Below, piece after piece: positions 37,624 through 47,172 of a stretch of DNA of 64,000 bases; positions within the stretch are counted from its first letter, which is position 1, and every line of letters begins with the position of its first letter. The DNA lies in the NCBI RefSeq assembly GCF_028728065.1, contig NZ_CP117811.1, positions 2,046,001 to 2,110,000 on the forward strand, given 5' to 3'. Source of the DNA: Lentisphaera profundi. Its GTDB lineage: Bacteria; Verrucomicrobiota; Lentisphaeria; Lentisphaerales; Lentisphaeraceae. The notes under the pieces were generated by a model. The model did no database searches and had not been told where the DNA came from. It worked only from the letters and a program-made list of their open reading frames with translations. A program made the position numbers and the translations under genes.

Positions 37624-39006
37624 ATGATTCAGCAAGAGACCGCTACAAAATGCGATTATAACGCGCAAGAACTAGAACTTCTTAGTCAGCCCGTACCGCG
37701 TTACACTTCCTACCCTCCCGTGCCTGCGTGGAATAAAGAAGTGATTCAAACATGCGTCAGTGACTCTCTTGCTTATCTCTCTAAGAGTGGCGATTTTTCC
37801 GCTCTCTATATTCACATTCCTTTTTGCCAAAAACTCTGCTGGTACTGCGGTTGCAATACCCAAGTACAAAAAGATACTTCTGCGGCAGAACCTTACCTCA
37901 GTGCTTTAATCAAAGAGATGCAGATCATTGCTCGCAATGGGCATATCAATATCAATGAAATTCATTTTGGTGGTGGCACCCCCAATTTTCTTTCAGCACA
38001 GCAATTTCATCGGCTCTTTTGTGCCATTGAACAAAACTTTGGTCTCTCACGAAAATCCAAAATTTCTATCGAAGCCGATCCACGCACACTCACTGAATTA
38101 CATCTCGAGACCTATGCACTTAATAACATAAAACGTTTGAGCTTAGGCGTTCAAGATTTTAATTTAGAAGTTCAAAAAGCGATTAATCGTATCCAGCCTT
38201 ATGAAATGATCAAGACTCACACCGAATCAGCACGTCAGCGTGGATTTGATTCCATTAATTTTGACCTCATTGTTGGCTTGCCGAAGCAGACCGTGGAAAG
38301 CTTTGAAGAAACCCTTGAACTCGCACTCAGTTTAAAACCTGATCGTTTTGCGCTCTTTAATTTCGCCTACATGCCTGAACAACGCAAGCACATGAAACTC
38401 ATCAAAGCTGAAGATCTTCCTTCTTCTGAAACTAAAATACAATGCACCCTCATGGCGAGAAATAAATTCATTGAAGCGGGTTATGTAGAAATTGGTCTCG
38501 ATCATTTCGCCTTAGCGAATGATGAACTTGCGCTCGCCGCAAAAAAGAAAAAACTCTATCGCAACTTCATGGGCTTCACCGTCAACCAGAGCCCAAATGT
38601 CATTGGTATCGGCTCGAGCTCGATTAGTGAAACAAAAGATTATTTTTGGCAAAATGAACGTGAGCTCAATAGCTACCTCAAAAATATCCTAGAAGATCAA
38701 CTGCCCTTGAGTGGTGGCCATCACAAAAGTGAGGAGGACCAACAACGAGCCTGGATCATTCAATCCCTCATGTGCAACTTACACATGGATACACGTGAAT
38801 TTAAAGAAATATTCCACTGCGACCCAAAAATAATTTTTGCTGACTCCTATCGAAAACTAAAAACAGATATTCCTCATTATCTCTATACTGGCGGAGAAGG
38901 TGACGTCCTCCAAATCCATGCAGATTCCAAGTTATTTTCTCGCCTCATTGCTTCATGCTTTGATGCGAGAAGCACCAAAAGCAACCCCATGTCAACAAGC
39001 TTATAA
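37624..39006 (+). CDS. hemN: Oxygen-independent coproporphyrinogen III oxidase (radical SAM)
   Basis: 460 residues. The radical-SAM cluster motif is CQKLCWYCGCN within 'YIHIPFCQKLCWYCGCNT'. It is followed by 'IHFGGGTPNFLS', the 'LSLGVQDFNLEVQKAINR' helix and a C-terminal HemN domain. It converts coproporphyrinogen III to protoporphyrinogen IX without oxygen, supplying haem to the cbb3 oxidase under low oxygen. It follows the barrel gene by 15 bases; a strong terminator follows. Confidence 0.94.
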   Translation: MIQQETATKCDYNAQELELLSQPVPRYTSYPPVPAWNKEVIQTCVSDSLAYLSKSGDFSALYIHIPFCQKLCWYCGCNTQVQKDTSAAEPYLSALIKEMQIIARNGHININEIHFGGGTPNFLSAQQFHRLFCAIEQNFGLSRKSKISIEADPRTLTELHLETYALNNIKRLSLGVQDFNLEVQKAINRIQPYEMIKTHTESARQRGFDSINFDLIVGLPKQTVESFEETLELALSLKPDRFALFNFAYMPEQRKHMKLIKAEDLPSSETKIQCTLMARNKFIEAGYVEIGLDHFALANDELALAAKKKKLYRNFMGFTVNQSPNVIGIGSSSISETKDYFWQNERELNSYLKNILEDQLPLSGGHHKSEEDQQRAWIIQSLMCNLHMDTREFKEIFHCDPKIIFADSYRKLKTDIPHYLYTGGEGDVLQIHADSKLFSRLIASCFDARSTKSNPMSTSL

Positions 39007-39031
39007 TTTTTTATCCACATAGAAAAAATGG

Positions 39032-39067
39032 TAGGGCGGCAAATTTATTTGCCGCCCTATTGTTTTT
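39032..39067 (+). terminator. Intrinsic terminator after hemN
   Basis: A 12-bp perfect stem TAGGGCGGCAAA / TTTGCCGCCCTA with loop TTTA, followed by TTGTTTTT. It ends the barrel-hemN transcript 25 bases after the stop. Confidence 0.9.
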
Positions 39068-39083
39068 ACACGATTACTTGGGT

Positions 39084-39311
39084 TCCGCCAAAACTAAGTC
39101 CATTTTTTTCATCCGCCCGCGCTGCAAGCGCCCTGGGACCGCGGGCGTCTCGCCCGCATACTCCCTCCCTGGGTACGCCAAGCACCTGCTTGGCTTCACC
39201 TCCAAAAATAAGTCCATTTTTTTCATCCGCCCGCGCTGCAAACGCCCTGGGACCGCGGGCGTCTCGCCCGCATACTCCCTCACCGGGTACGCCAAGCACC
39301 TGCTTGGCATC
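39084..39311. repeat. Tandem 114-bp intergenic repeat, two copies plus a degenerate third
   Basis: Two nearly identical 114-bp units are offset from AAGTCC at 39096 to AAGTCC at 39210. Each has GC-rich hairpins GCGGGCG-TCT-CGCCCGC and GCCAAGCACCTGCTTGGC. A decayed third unit (about 39312-39365) starts CTCCAAATCTGC and retains ATCCGCCCGCG. Base composition is far richer in G+C than the neighbours. The open frames across it on both strands (with GTAGVSPAY and ETPAVPG peptides) are products of the repeat, not genes; such sequences are common in Verrucomicrobia-type genomes. Confidence 0.88.
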
Positions 39312-39527
39312 TCCTCCAAATCTGCATGATTTCTTTTTATCCGCCCGCGGAGGCTCTCCGCCCGCCGGAGGCATTTCTCGCTTTGAATATATAGGGACTC
39401 CGCCCCAAACTCCGTTCAAGGCTCCGGAGCACCCTTAAAAAAAGGCTATGTTCTAGTTTCGGGTGTTTTATTAGAAATCATCACTGTTATCTACTTTATT
39501 TAAGTATATAACGATTGGAGAAAGTAA
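39312..39527. other. Degenerate repeat and probable IS1595 left flank
   Basis: This holds the decayed third repeat unit with a GGCTCTCCGCCCGCCGG run, then AT-rich DNA starting GGCTATGTTCTAGTTTCGGG near 39446 that may be the terminal repeat of the transposase gene that follows. AGAAAG precedes that gene's start. Confidence 0.4.
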
Positions 39528-39986
39528 ATGACACAAGCGCAATTCAATGAAATTGTCGAGCAGGTCCAGGAATTGACTCACGACCAAAGACTTCAGCTAC
39601 GTAAGGAAATTGAACACTGTTCAGATCTTAAGGAAGTGTGCGACTTACTGGAAAGCCGTATCGAGGATAAGCCTCAGTTCCCCCACTGCCAAAGTAATAA
39701 TTTTATTAAACACGGCTTACGTAACAATTTAACGCGATACCGATGTAAAAGCTGCTCTAAAACGTTTAATGCTTTGCTACTCGCTGATATTCAGCATAGA
39801 GGATTTTCAGAACTACTTTTTTTTTCATTCTGTCCCAAGCTTCGCAAACGTACGCAGGCTCGCCAGTACTATAAAGCCAAATCGAGTTCGTCATCCTACG
39901 GACTGCTGTTTCGCCTTAGCTTGCTCCCCACCCCGCCTCACGACAACGCAGTTTGGTTCGACTACAACATAATCAGCCTTTGTTGA
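39528..39986 (+). pseudogene. IS1595-family transposase, truncated
   Basis: The first 83 or so residues are a transposase N-terminus: a helical region 'LTHDQRLQLRKEIEHC', then a zinc ribbon with CPHC-like 'FPHCQSNNFIKHGL' and 'RYRCKSCSKTFNAL'. The first Cys of the ribbon is Phe here. Homology stops after TFNAL near 39776, where the DDE nuclease domain should begin. The remaining 70 residues are Ser/Leu-rich, unrelated and probably non-native. The catalytic domain is absent, so it is dead. Confidence 0.75.
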
Positions 39987-40199
39987 TGAGGACTTTCACC
40001 TCACTGATTGTGTGCGCTCTCAGGCGCATGATCGCCAAGCACTTGCTTGGCTTTGCCTCAAGCTTATTTTTGCCCTTTTCATAGTTAGTTATCCTTCTAT
40101 TTACATCCCGAGCTAAAGTTCTAGATGATTAGCGGTAGGTACAAAGTGCCGGCAGACAATAGCGTCCACCGCGAGATGGATGATACGGTTCGATCAAGT
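39987..40199. other. Repeat-bearing intergenic DNA left of the IS
   Basis: It contains GCCAAGCACTTGCTTGGC (about 40033-40050), a near copy of the hairpin in the 114-bp repeats, followed by a similar 'TTTGCCTCAAGCTTATTTTTGCC' context. A segment near 40112 (GAGCTAAAGTTCTAGATGAT) resembles one near 41906 beyond the IS (GGTTAGAGCCCTAGATGATT). No gene is seen. Confidence 0.5.
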
Positions 40200-40205
40200 T
40201 CACTA

Positions 40206-41799
40206 GATGCACTCCGACATTCTATGCGGCGACCTCAATCTCTATTTGACATAATAACTGGCAGATCCTTTCCAAGTTGAATCCTATGGCGCTTATGAGA
40301 GTTTCTTGACGAACCCTCTTTAAGCCACAAACGGTAAATCGCTCAAGGTTGTGATAGTTCTTCAGCTTTGAAATACCTGCTTCGGAAATTGATCGGATAT
40401 TTCTCGCAAGTTGGTAGTTTTCACTCTCATAAATATCTTCTCCTAAGAGCTTCTTTCCCTTTGAGCCACTAACACTGACTAATGTCGCCCCTTTTTCGAT
40501 GGCATCATCTAAATTGGCGGCAGAGCTATATCCGTCATCCACACTGATCATCATTGCGGTCTCGCCCGTCATCTTTTTATTTTCATCAAGGCAATTACTG
40601 AAGGCCTTGCTGTCACTAGTATTTCCAGATTCTAGGGTGAATGATGTCAGAAAACCATTGGCACTAAAGGCGAAATTTGGTCGGTAGCCAAATACGGTTT
40701 CTCGACCACCCTTTTTAATAAATGCTGCATCATTATCACTCATGCTGTAAATTTTCCGTGCCGTCTTCGTATCGTAGTCCTTAGGAGCCATGTTGAAGCG
40801 ATGTTCAACCATCAAAACTTTATCTATGAAGCGAGATAGACATTCGTCAATCATCAGAACTTTGGCACTTTCACAGTGTTGTTTAATTTGAGGAAGAGTC
40901 TTCTCCAGGCGAATAATAAATTTTCGGCACCTCGGTAAAAGTTCTTGCGTATAAAACTTTTGCCTCATTTTTCTTGCTCCTTTTTTTCCTTTAAGCATAG
41001 AGATCTCGAAATCCAGTTTACTCATATAATCACAGTAATTTTGCAGGCGTTTGAGAGGGATCTTTCTGCGCTCAACACAGGGAAGCTGATCATGAACGTC
41101 ACTGATATTTTTCATCATTTTACAACTAAGGTTCTTTAGTAATTGACTATCGACAGGCCACGCTGAATCGGCCTTAATGGCTGTAGAATCAATAATCACT
41201 GCTGAAAAATCATCCAGGCCACACTCCTTAACGCAGTTCAAAATAGCTTGATGAAAAAGATTAAGGGTCTTCTCAGAAAGAGCAGAGACTTGTTCATGAA
41301 TCGTATTGCGTGAAGGGAAGCTTCCTATGCCCAAGCGCCCAATAAACTGCTGCAAGGAACTATTCTCACATAGCATACTATAGCCTCGTTCACCGTAACA
41401 ATTATCATAAAAGTGACGGGCTATGAACAACGCCACCACCAATTCAGCTGGGGGGTGTTTTTGGGTAGAGCTGTTTTTAAACTCGCGGTTTCTAGTGGCG
41501 GCTCTATCTTTACTCAACTGAAGTTGATCATCTTCAATTGCCTTTTTGATCTCTTGAAATTCAGGACGAAGTATGATTTGCCCCGCAATCTTCAATGGTC
41601 CGCATAAAATTCCTATAGTTTGCCGTAATTCCTCGATGAAATATTCGGGAAAAAGAGTATCGTACATTGAAAGTCCCACTTGCTGTTATTGTCGGTGTAA
41701 GCTACTACAATATAGGCGATTAAGTGGGATTTTTTATTGGAAATTATAACTTTAAGCTATTTTTTAATAGCACTTGAGAATGATCTGTCGGAGTGCATC
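40206..41799 (-). mobile_element. Complete IS5/IS1182-like insertion sequence with target duplication
   Basis: 1,594 bp bounded by perfect 14-bp inverted repeats: GATGCACTCCGACA (40206-40219) and TGTCGGAGTGCATC (41786-41799). It is flanked by a 6-bp direct repeat TCACTA (40200-40205 and 41800-41805), the expected target duplication. It holds one intact transposase gene. Removing the element and one TCACTA copy reconstructs the pre-insertion site. Confidence 0.9.
40222..41679 (-). CDS. DDE transposase (IS5/IS1182-like)
   Basis: 485 residues. Catalytic triad candidates are Asp in 'AVIIDSTAIKADSAW', Asp in 'AMMISVDDGYSSAANL', and Glu in 'YHNLERFTVCGLKRVRQE'. The N-terminal 'HPPAELVVALFIARHFYDN' and 'FPSRNTIHEQVS' regions are DNA-binding segments. 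The middle is rich in Lys/Arg coiled regions. No frameshift or stop, and the termini are intact, so the element is potentially active. Exact family is uncertain between IS5 and IS1182 groups. Confidence 0.87.
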   Translation of the reverse strand: MGLSMYDTLFPEYFIEELRQTIGILCGPLKIAGQIILRPEFQEIKKAIEDDQLQLSKDRAATRNREFKNSSTQKHPPAELVVALFIARHFYDNCYGERGYSMLCENSSLQQFIGRLGIGSFPSRNTIHEQVSALSEKTLNLFHQAILNCVKECGLDDFSAVIIDSTAIKADSAWPVDSQLLKNLSCKMMKNISDVHDQLPCVERRKIPLKRLQNYCDYMSKLDFEISMLKGKKGARKMRQKFYTQELLPRCRKFIIRLEKTLPQIKQHCESAKVLMIDECLSRFIDKVLMVEHRFNMAPKDYDTKTARKIYSMSDNDAAFIKKGGRETVFGYRPNFAFSANGFLTSFTLESGNTSDSKAFSNCLDENKKMTGETAMMISVDDGYSSAANLDDAIEKGATLVSVSGSKGKKLLGEDIYESENYQLARNIRSISEAGISKLKNYHNLERFTVCGLKRVRQETLISAIGFNLERICQLLCQIEIEVAA

Positions 41800-41805
41800 T
41801 CACTA

Positions 41806-42026
41806 GGGCCCAAACTTGGGTCCGTCATATGTCGGACTCACAAACGAGCTCTCAATTAATATTCATCACTGATGTGTGGCTTACACCACACTCTATTTTA
41901 TGTCGGGTTAGAGCCCTAGATGATTATGAATCGTAATTAAATCCAAGGTATGACTAGATTCGACAGGCTATTTCATTACGTAATTTCATTACTTTTGTAA
42001 ATAAAGCCTGTACTAGAAATAATGAC
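41806..42026. other. Hairpin-rich intergenic DNA right of the IS
   Basis: Short inverted repeats are visible: GGGCCCA-AAC-TTGGGTCC, GTCCG-TCATATGT-CGGAC and GTGTGG-CTTACA-CCACAC. No gene is seen. It may include decayed mobile DNA, and it forms the 3' flank of the sulfatase gene. Confidence 0.45.
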
Positions 42027-43452
42027 TTAATGATCTTTTTTGAAATGTGGGTTGTGGTGCATTTTACTGATTTCCTTGGCAGGTTTTTGCGGGATGTGCA
42101 AAGCCATTTTTTTCCGGAGAGCTAAGCTCTCTGGATTGAGGGCGATATTTTTTAATTCCGCAGGATCTTTCTCAAGGTCGTAAAGTTCTTCACTGCCATC
42201 GTGATAAAGGTAATAACGCCAGCGACCTGAACTTACGGCAAAATCTTTGGGACTGAGACAAGTCAGCACTGCCCGCTCCTCTTTTTTTGCGTTTTCCGCA
42301 AATAGATTTCGGAAACTTTGCCCTTCATTTGTAGGGTTCTCAGGCAAGCCACAGTAATCCAGAAGTGTGGGATAGAGGTCAATCAACCCCACATCAACTT
42401 TGTTCTTAGCCTGGATCTTGACCCCTGGCCCTGCAAAGACTAAGGGAACTCGGGACGAACGTTCCCATAAGCTCATTTTAGCAAAGCGATTTTTCTCTCC
42501 TAGGTGATAACCGTGATCACTGGCCACAATTACTAAAGTATTATCTTTATGGGGGCTATTTTCTAGGGCTTCAAGAACCTGCCCTAGACAATCATCGACG
42601 AAAGATGAACAGGCAAGGTACGATTGCAGTAAAGGTCTTAACTGCTTATTTTTTTTGGCCCATTCATAAGTTGGGTACGCTGGAACAGCGTGTACTTTTT
42701 GTGCGGCCTGAGGAATGTCCTCAGCATCATTTTTATTGAATTTTGGAACGATAATTTTGTCTAAATCAAAACGATCAAACCATTTTTTTGACACATGCCA
42801 AGGCACATGAGGCTTCACAAATCCCACTGCCATAAAAAAGGGCTTATCATAGTCTTTCTCTAAACGTTCAATCGCCCAACGTGCAGTGTGTAAATCAGGC
42901 TGATCCTCATCAGTCAAATAAGGCCCCCAATCCGTTAGCGTGCCCTTGCCTTTCTTTCCTGCTTTGGGCCAAACCATGCGCAGCTTTGGTGCAGGTCCAA
43001 AGCAAGTTGAACCATTGCCTGGCATGCCTCCGTATTCATCAAAGGCTCCAGCTGCCGCACCACGATGAAATACCTTGCCTTTACCCATGGTAATGTAGCC
43101 ATGATCCGCAAAGTACTCGGGTAGAAAGCGTAAATCTAAGCGCTTAATTCCTGTCTTGATATCATCATCTTGAATATGCCCGTATATGCCCGTATATGCC
43201 CGTGCTACTTGGATAGAGTCCCGTCATCATTGAGGCTCTAGAAGGACCACAAAGAGGCGCTTGGCACCAGGCATTACTAAAACTCATTCCTCGAGCCTTG
43301 AGTTGATCAAAATTAGGCATGACTTTTGCGCTTTCCGCATAATAACGCCCGACGTCTTGCGTTAGGTCATCAATCAAGATAAGTAAGACATTGGGCTTAT
43401 TGGCATAGAGGGACGAAGTCAACGCAGAGATAATTAAGAATAAACGGTACAA
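42027..43452 (-). pseudogene. Iduronate-2-sulfatase-like type I sulfatase, out of frame through a 10-bp repeat
   Basis: The N-terminal part (95 codons from ATG 43452) has a signal peptide, Asp28-Asp29 and the formylglycine site CGPSR at Cys68. The frame closes at TGA 43167-43165. The rest of the sulfatase continues in another frame to 42027, with 'PFFMAVGFVKPHVPWH', 'VASDHGYHLGEKNRF' and a C-terminal subdomain. The break is exactly three tandem copies of ATACGGGCAT (minus strand). Two copies would read through as STGIYGHIQDDDIKTGIKRL. Likely a slippage-switched (phase-variable) or newly broken gene. It is last in the chondroitin-type locus. Confidence 0.88.
43171..43203. repeat. 10-bp tandem repeat causing the sulfatase frameshift
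   Basis: Plus-strand unit ATATGCCCGT, three copies (GA-ATATGCCCGT x3). Because 10 is not a multiple of three, each gain or loss of a copy changes the reading frame. Two copies, or five, restore the open frame. Confidence 0.92.
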
Positions 43453-43456
43453 AAAT

Positions 43457-44125
43457 TCACTCCTTTAAACTAAAAATTTTAAAACTTTCAATACTCATGT
43501 GGTTGTTCACAGTACGAAAAGCAAACCATCCTTCCTCATGTGCTTTGGGATCCGTATAATCATAAATCACTTGATTATCGATACTATACACAGTTCTATT
43601 TCCACGACAAACGATGGATATATCATACAATTTATTGGGGATAATCAAAGGCTTTTTAAGGTCGTGCTCTGCTAAGAGGGGGCGATTCACTTGTCCATTA
43701 TAGCGACGAAAACGCGTCTTGGTATTATTGTGACCACCAAAACCTACATAATAGGTTTTGAATTTATGATAATCGGGAAAAGCCCCCGTTCTCTCATTGG
43801 AGAACTTAAAGATATCCTGAGGTGAACGCGGATCAGATATTTTCCAAAACACATTACAATCCGATACACGGTCGCGATCTCCGCCAACTTTAATCATGCG
43901 TACTTTATATTCAATTCTAATATCACCCGTCAGTTTTTTCTTGAAAAACATAGTCATTCCAGAGGCATCAATAATATCAAACTTGCCCTGCTTAATTGTT
44001 ACTTTCCCACGTGGCATTTGCTCAATATGCCAAGCCGATAAATCTTTGAATTGTTCTTCATAAATCAAATCATCTGCACTCAGGGCAAAGTTGAACAAGC
44101 ACACTAATAATAGTGAGTATTTCAT
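43457..44125 (-). CDS. Secreted DUF6250-like protein
   Basis: 222 residues from ATG 44125 (an upstream in-frame start inside the lyase gene would give a poorer leader). Signal peptide MKYSLLLVCLFNFALS. The beta-sandwich body contains 'DCNVFWKISDPRSP', 'YYVGFGGHNNTKTRFRRYNG' and 'WFAFRTVNNHMSIESFKIF', matching the DUF6250 jelly-roll found in polysaccharide loci. It may bind or cleave glycan. It begins one base after the lyase stop and precedes the sulfatase. Confidence 0.8.
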   Translation of the reverse strand: MKYSLLLVCLFNFALSADDLIYEEQFKDLSAWHIEQMPRGKVTIKQGKFDIIDASGMTMFFKKKLTGDIRIEYKVRMIKVGGDRDRVSDCNVFWKISDPRSPQDIFKFSNERTGAFPDYHKFKTYYVGFGGHNNTKTRFRRYNGQVNRPLLAEHDLKKPLIIPNKLYDISIVCRGNRTVYSIDNQVIYDYTDPKAHEEGWFAFRTVNNHMSIESFKIFSLKE

Positions 44126-44126
44126 A

Positions 44127-47000
44127 TTACTTAAGCCTCTCAAGACTTAGCTTTACTGGCTCACCATGCTGACATTGGACCTTTAAATGATTACCATTAA
44201 TCAAGTGAACTGACTTCGATTTTGTGAGCAGTTTGAATTCACCTTTTAAAAGGATTTCGACTTGCGAGCTTTTACTCTCATTTTTTGCCCATTGTCGTGA
44301 GTAAATACTCACTTCTTTTTGTATTCCCTGCTGATCATACTGATTCTCTTCACGCCCTTGATAAAGCCGTAAGTCGGGATCACAAATTGCCAAATTTAAT
44401 ACTTTCCCTTGTTGCTGACTCATCAGTATACAAGCTTGATTTACTTGAGAAAATAGTTTGGAATTCACACTGGAAGATTTTTTTGAAATGGCGAATGCTT
44501 CCTTATTCCCATAAGATATCCCATGAACTTCATTATCTTTTTGTAAGAGTTCATAAGTGAATGAATTATTGCTACTTTTTATTCTAAAGGCATACTCATA
44601 GCCCGCATCAATAGGCGCCTTACCATGATCAAGCCAGACTTTGGTATACAAAGAATTTTCTAGTTCATCATTCTTTTGATTAGGGCTTATTTGTACTCCT
44701 GAAGAAAATTTGAATGACCCTTCTTTTATCTTCCAAGTATTGCCCTTCATATCTGTAAATGATTTTGACTTGAACTCTTCTTTTACTTCTCCAGGAATTT
44801 GAAACAAAGTGGTGACAGTATTGTTTTTCTTGTCTGTGGAATTAATCGCACTACCTAAGCAAACCACCATATCATCGAACATAAAGTAGGATTTAAATGC
44901 TCTCAAGTCTCCACCGTATTTAGGATGTGAGTGTAAAAGCATAGAGAACATACCTTGCCTATTAAGGTTTAAGCTTCCCGAGAAAGTTTGGTCACTAATG
45001 AGCAACTCTTCATTGCCACTGAATTCGTCTACTTGTACAACATTGGCCTTCAGTTCTTCAAATGGTAATACCATAGATGTTGTCCCAGGGAGATAGTTCC
45101 AGTCAAAGCCCTTCATGTCTAAATCTTCAGATGGCTGCATCAGCTGATAATGACCATTGGATAAATAACGCCCATAATGATTGGCCCCATTATAGATTTC
45201 AGCGCCCCAGAGATAACGACTAAAGCCTTTTACAGTAAAGAGCCAATCATCGCGACGATGAATACCCAAGCTAGCATAATTCATAGACCAACTGCCCTGT
45301 GGGGATGATTCAACTTTAAAACCAGCTTTGATCAATTCATTAAAGGGACGGGAGTACTTACGATCATTTTGCACCAAGCGCAAATAAGTGGCTGCCATCT
45401 GAGGATCAATTTTAGATTTGCCATCGGGGCTCCCTGATTTTGCCATCCAATAATAAGTTCCAGGATCTAAAGCTCCTTTAGCGTTTGGATGCCTTCCTGA
45501 AATAGATAAAGGCCATTTGCGAAGATTGCAGTAATTGCGCATCATATAGAGGGCTTTATTAACTTGTTGATGGTTTTCCTCCGCAAGTTTAAAGCTACCC
45601 CCACTTAAAAGATAAATAACGGGACTAATACCACGCAGTGCATCTCTGCCATAGGCGGGATAATGATTGCGATGATGATAAAGAGAACCATCAGCTTTCA
45701 AGGGTGCTTTCAGTCCCGGAGCGGTTTTTAAGCCACGATTGAGCCATACTTGAAAAGACTTAAGGCAATAGGCCTGATCGGCAGTAGTCTCTGCCATTAA
45801 GGCTGTGGCAAGCATACCCATTGAAGTTGTATTCAGAATATCAATATTGGCATAAGATGCTGTTTCAAAGTCTTCATAGACTTTACCAAAACCACAGAAC
45901 CAATACATATCATCAAAAGCTTGCTGCAGTAAACCGGCTTTGCGCAGAGGCTCTTTCATCAACAGCATTGCTGGGTAATAATCTCGGAAGGGATAACCGA
46001 GGTGATGAAGGGTTCCTAGACCACTTCCCGCTGCCCACGCATACTTGTGCATATTCTGATATAAAGCCAGAAAAACTTGCTCAAGCCCAAGCTTATGCAC
46101 AGTTCCTGCAACTTGGTAAGCACGGGCAATCTGAAGCATAAATGCGGTATAATCTTTTGCACTCAGCTGACCTTCCAATAGTTTCTTTTTTACGGTGGAT
46201 CCATAAATAGCTCCGTGATAAGTCAGCAAGACGGCTTTGCCCTTTTCCAGGATCATTTTCTTATTCTTAGTACTAATATCATCGACAAGCTTCTGAGTCA
46301 CTTTTATCTTTTTATCATTGAGTTCTAAAAAACGTTGATGTACCAATTTTATTTCTTCATAACTTTGTGGGGATATTGAAAAACTCGTTTTTTTCTGATT
46401 GGAAAAATAATTCAATGCCATCCAATGCTTATTGGCATTAACTACCACCTTTGGATTCACAAAAGGTACTTGGCGATCAGGCATTTGATGACGGGGGTCC
46501 ACCTGGCTAGAAGGGATAAAATGGTCAATAAATAAAGTTCCCGAATGGCTACTTTGCGGCGCTCGCAAAAGAATTTGATTCATACCCTTTATTGCCTTCC
46601 CCTGCATATCTCTTTCATACGATACCCAACAAGTACGCCAACCAGTAAAATTGAGTTGATATTCAAAATAGCAGTGTTCATGATCATCCTTTAGAAAGCT
46701 TATTTTAAAGGAGTCTTTTATGGCTTTAGGATTATATATCCAAAATGAAAATGTCGATAAAGCTTTGTCCTCTGTATTTTCACTTTGGGGTAAAAATTTT
46801 ATGGGGCCTGTCCAAGATAATTGATCGCCTCGCTGCCATTGCCACTTCAGTGACGCTGCTTCATGAAAGGACTCTTCTACGCTAATGACTGCCGCTCCAC
46901 GCCATGCTGAAAGTTCATCAGCATTTTCAAATGAAAGTGGTTCTACGCTATAGGCCAGTAAGCTGAATGTGCTCATAAGACTCAAAAAGATTTTTCTCAA
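44127..47000 (-). CDS. Chondroitinase ABC-like polysaccharide lyase (PL8)
   Basis: 957 residues with a signal peptide (1-18). Domain order matches Proteus chondroitinase ABC I: N-terminal jelly-roll (about 20-190), alpha/alpha toroid catalytic domain (about 200-560), then the two beta-sandwich domains. The four catalytic residues align: His443 and Tyr450 in HHRNHYPAYGRD, Arg503 in SGRHPNAKG, Glu601 in GAEIYNGANHYG. It should cleave chondroitin and dermatan sulfate by beta-elimination in the envelope or outside. It sits upstream of DUF6250 and an iduronate-2-sulfatase-like gene, a coherent glycosaminoglycan route. Confidence 0.92.
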   Translation of the reverse strand: MRKIFLSLMSTFSLLAYSVEPLSFENADELSAWRGAAVISVEESFHEAASLKWQWQRGDQLSWTGPIKFLPQSENTEDKALSTFSFWIYNPKAIKDSFKISFLKDDHEHCYFEYQLNFTGWRTCWVSYERDMQGKAIKGMNQILLRAPQSSHSGTLFIDHFIPSSQVDPRHQMPDRQVPFVNPKVVVNANKHWMALNYFSNQKKTSFSISPQSYEEIKLVHQRFLELNDKKIKVTQKLVDDISTKNKKMILEKGKAVLLTYHGAIYGSTVKKKLLEGQLSAKDYTAFMLQIARAYQVAGTVHKLGLEQVFLALYQNMHKYAWAAGSGLGTLHHLGYPFRDYYPAMLLMKEPLRKAGLLQQAFDDMYWFCGFGKVYEDFETASYANIDILNTTSMGMLATALMAETTADQAYCLKSFQVWLNRGLKTAPGLKAPLKADGSLYHHRNHYPAYGRDALRGISPVIYLLSGGSFKLAEENHQQVNKALYMMRNYCNLRKWPLSISGRHPNAKGALDPGTYYWMAKSGSPDGKSKIDPQMAATYLRLVQNDRKYSRPFNELIKAGFKVESSPQGSWSMNYASLGIHRRDDWLFTVKGFSRYLWGAEIYNGANHYGRYLSNGHYQLMQPSEDLDMKGFDWNYLPGTTSMVLPFEELKANVVQVDEFSGNEELLISDQTFSGSLNLNRQGMFSMLLHSHPKYGGDLRAFKSYFMFDDMVVCLGSAINSTDKKNNTVTTLFQIPGEVKEEFKSKSFTDMKGNTWKIKEGSFKFSSGVQISPNQKNDELENSLYTKVWLDHGKAPIDAGYEYAFRIKSSNNSFTYELLQKDNEVHGISYGNKEAFAISKKSSSVNSKLFSQVNQACILMSQQQGKVLNLAICDPDLRLYQGREENQYDQQGIQKEVSIYSRQWAKNESKSSQVEILLKGEFKLLTKSKSVHLINGNHLKVQCQHGEPVKLSLERLK

Positions 47001-47172
47001 AATAATTCCCTTGTTTGTAATCAGTAAATATTATACTGAATCAATGACTAATTAACTAGCTTAGTATCCTCGTATTCAGTAAACTTCTTTATCGAAAGAA
47101 TAAAATATGCCAACGTTGGCAAAACTTAACTCATAAATATAAACAATGCAAATCCAAGTGCGCTTTTTTTAT

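Noticed and set aside
39028-39438. Overlapping open frames on both strands with GTAGVSPAY or ETPAVPG peptides
   Set aside because: They lie entirely on the 114-bp GC-rich tandem repeats and have internal repetition but no start signal or conserved domain.
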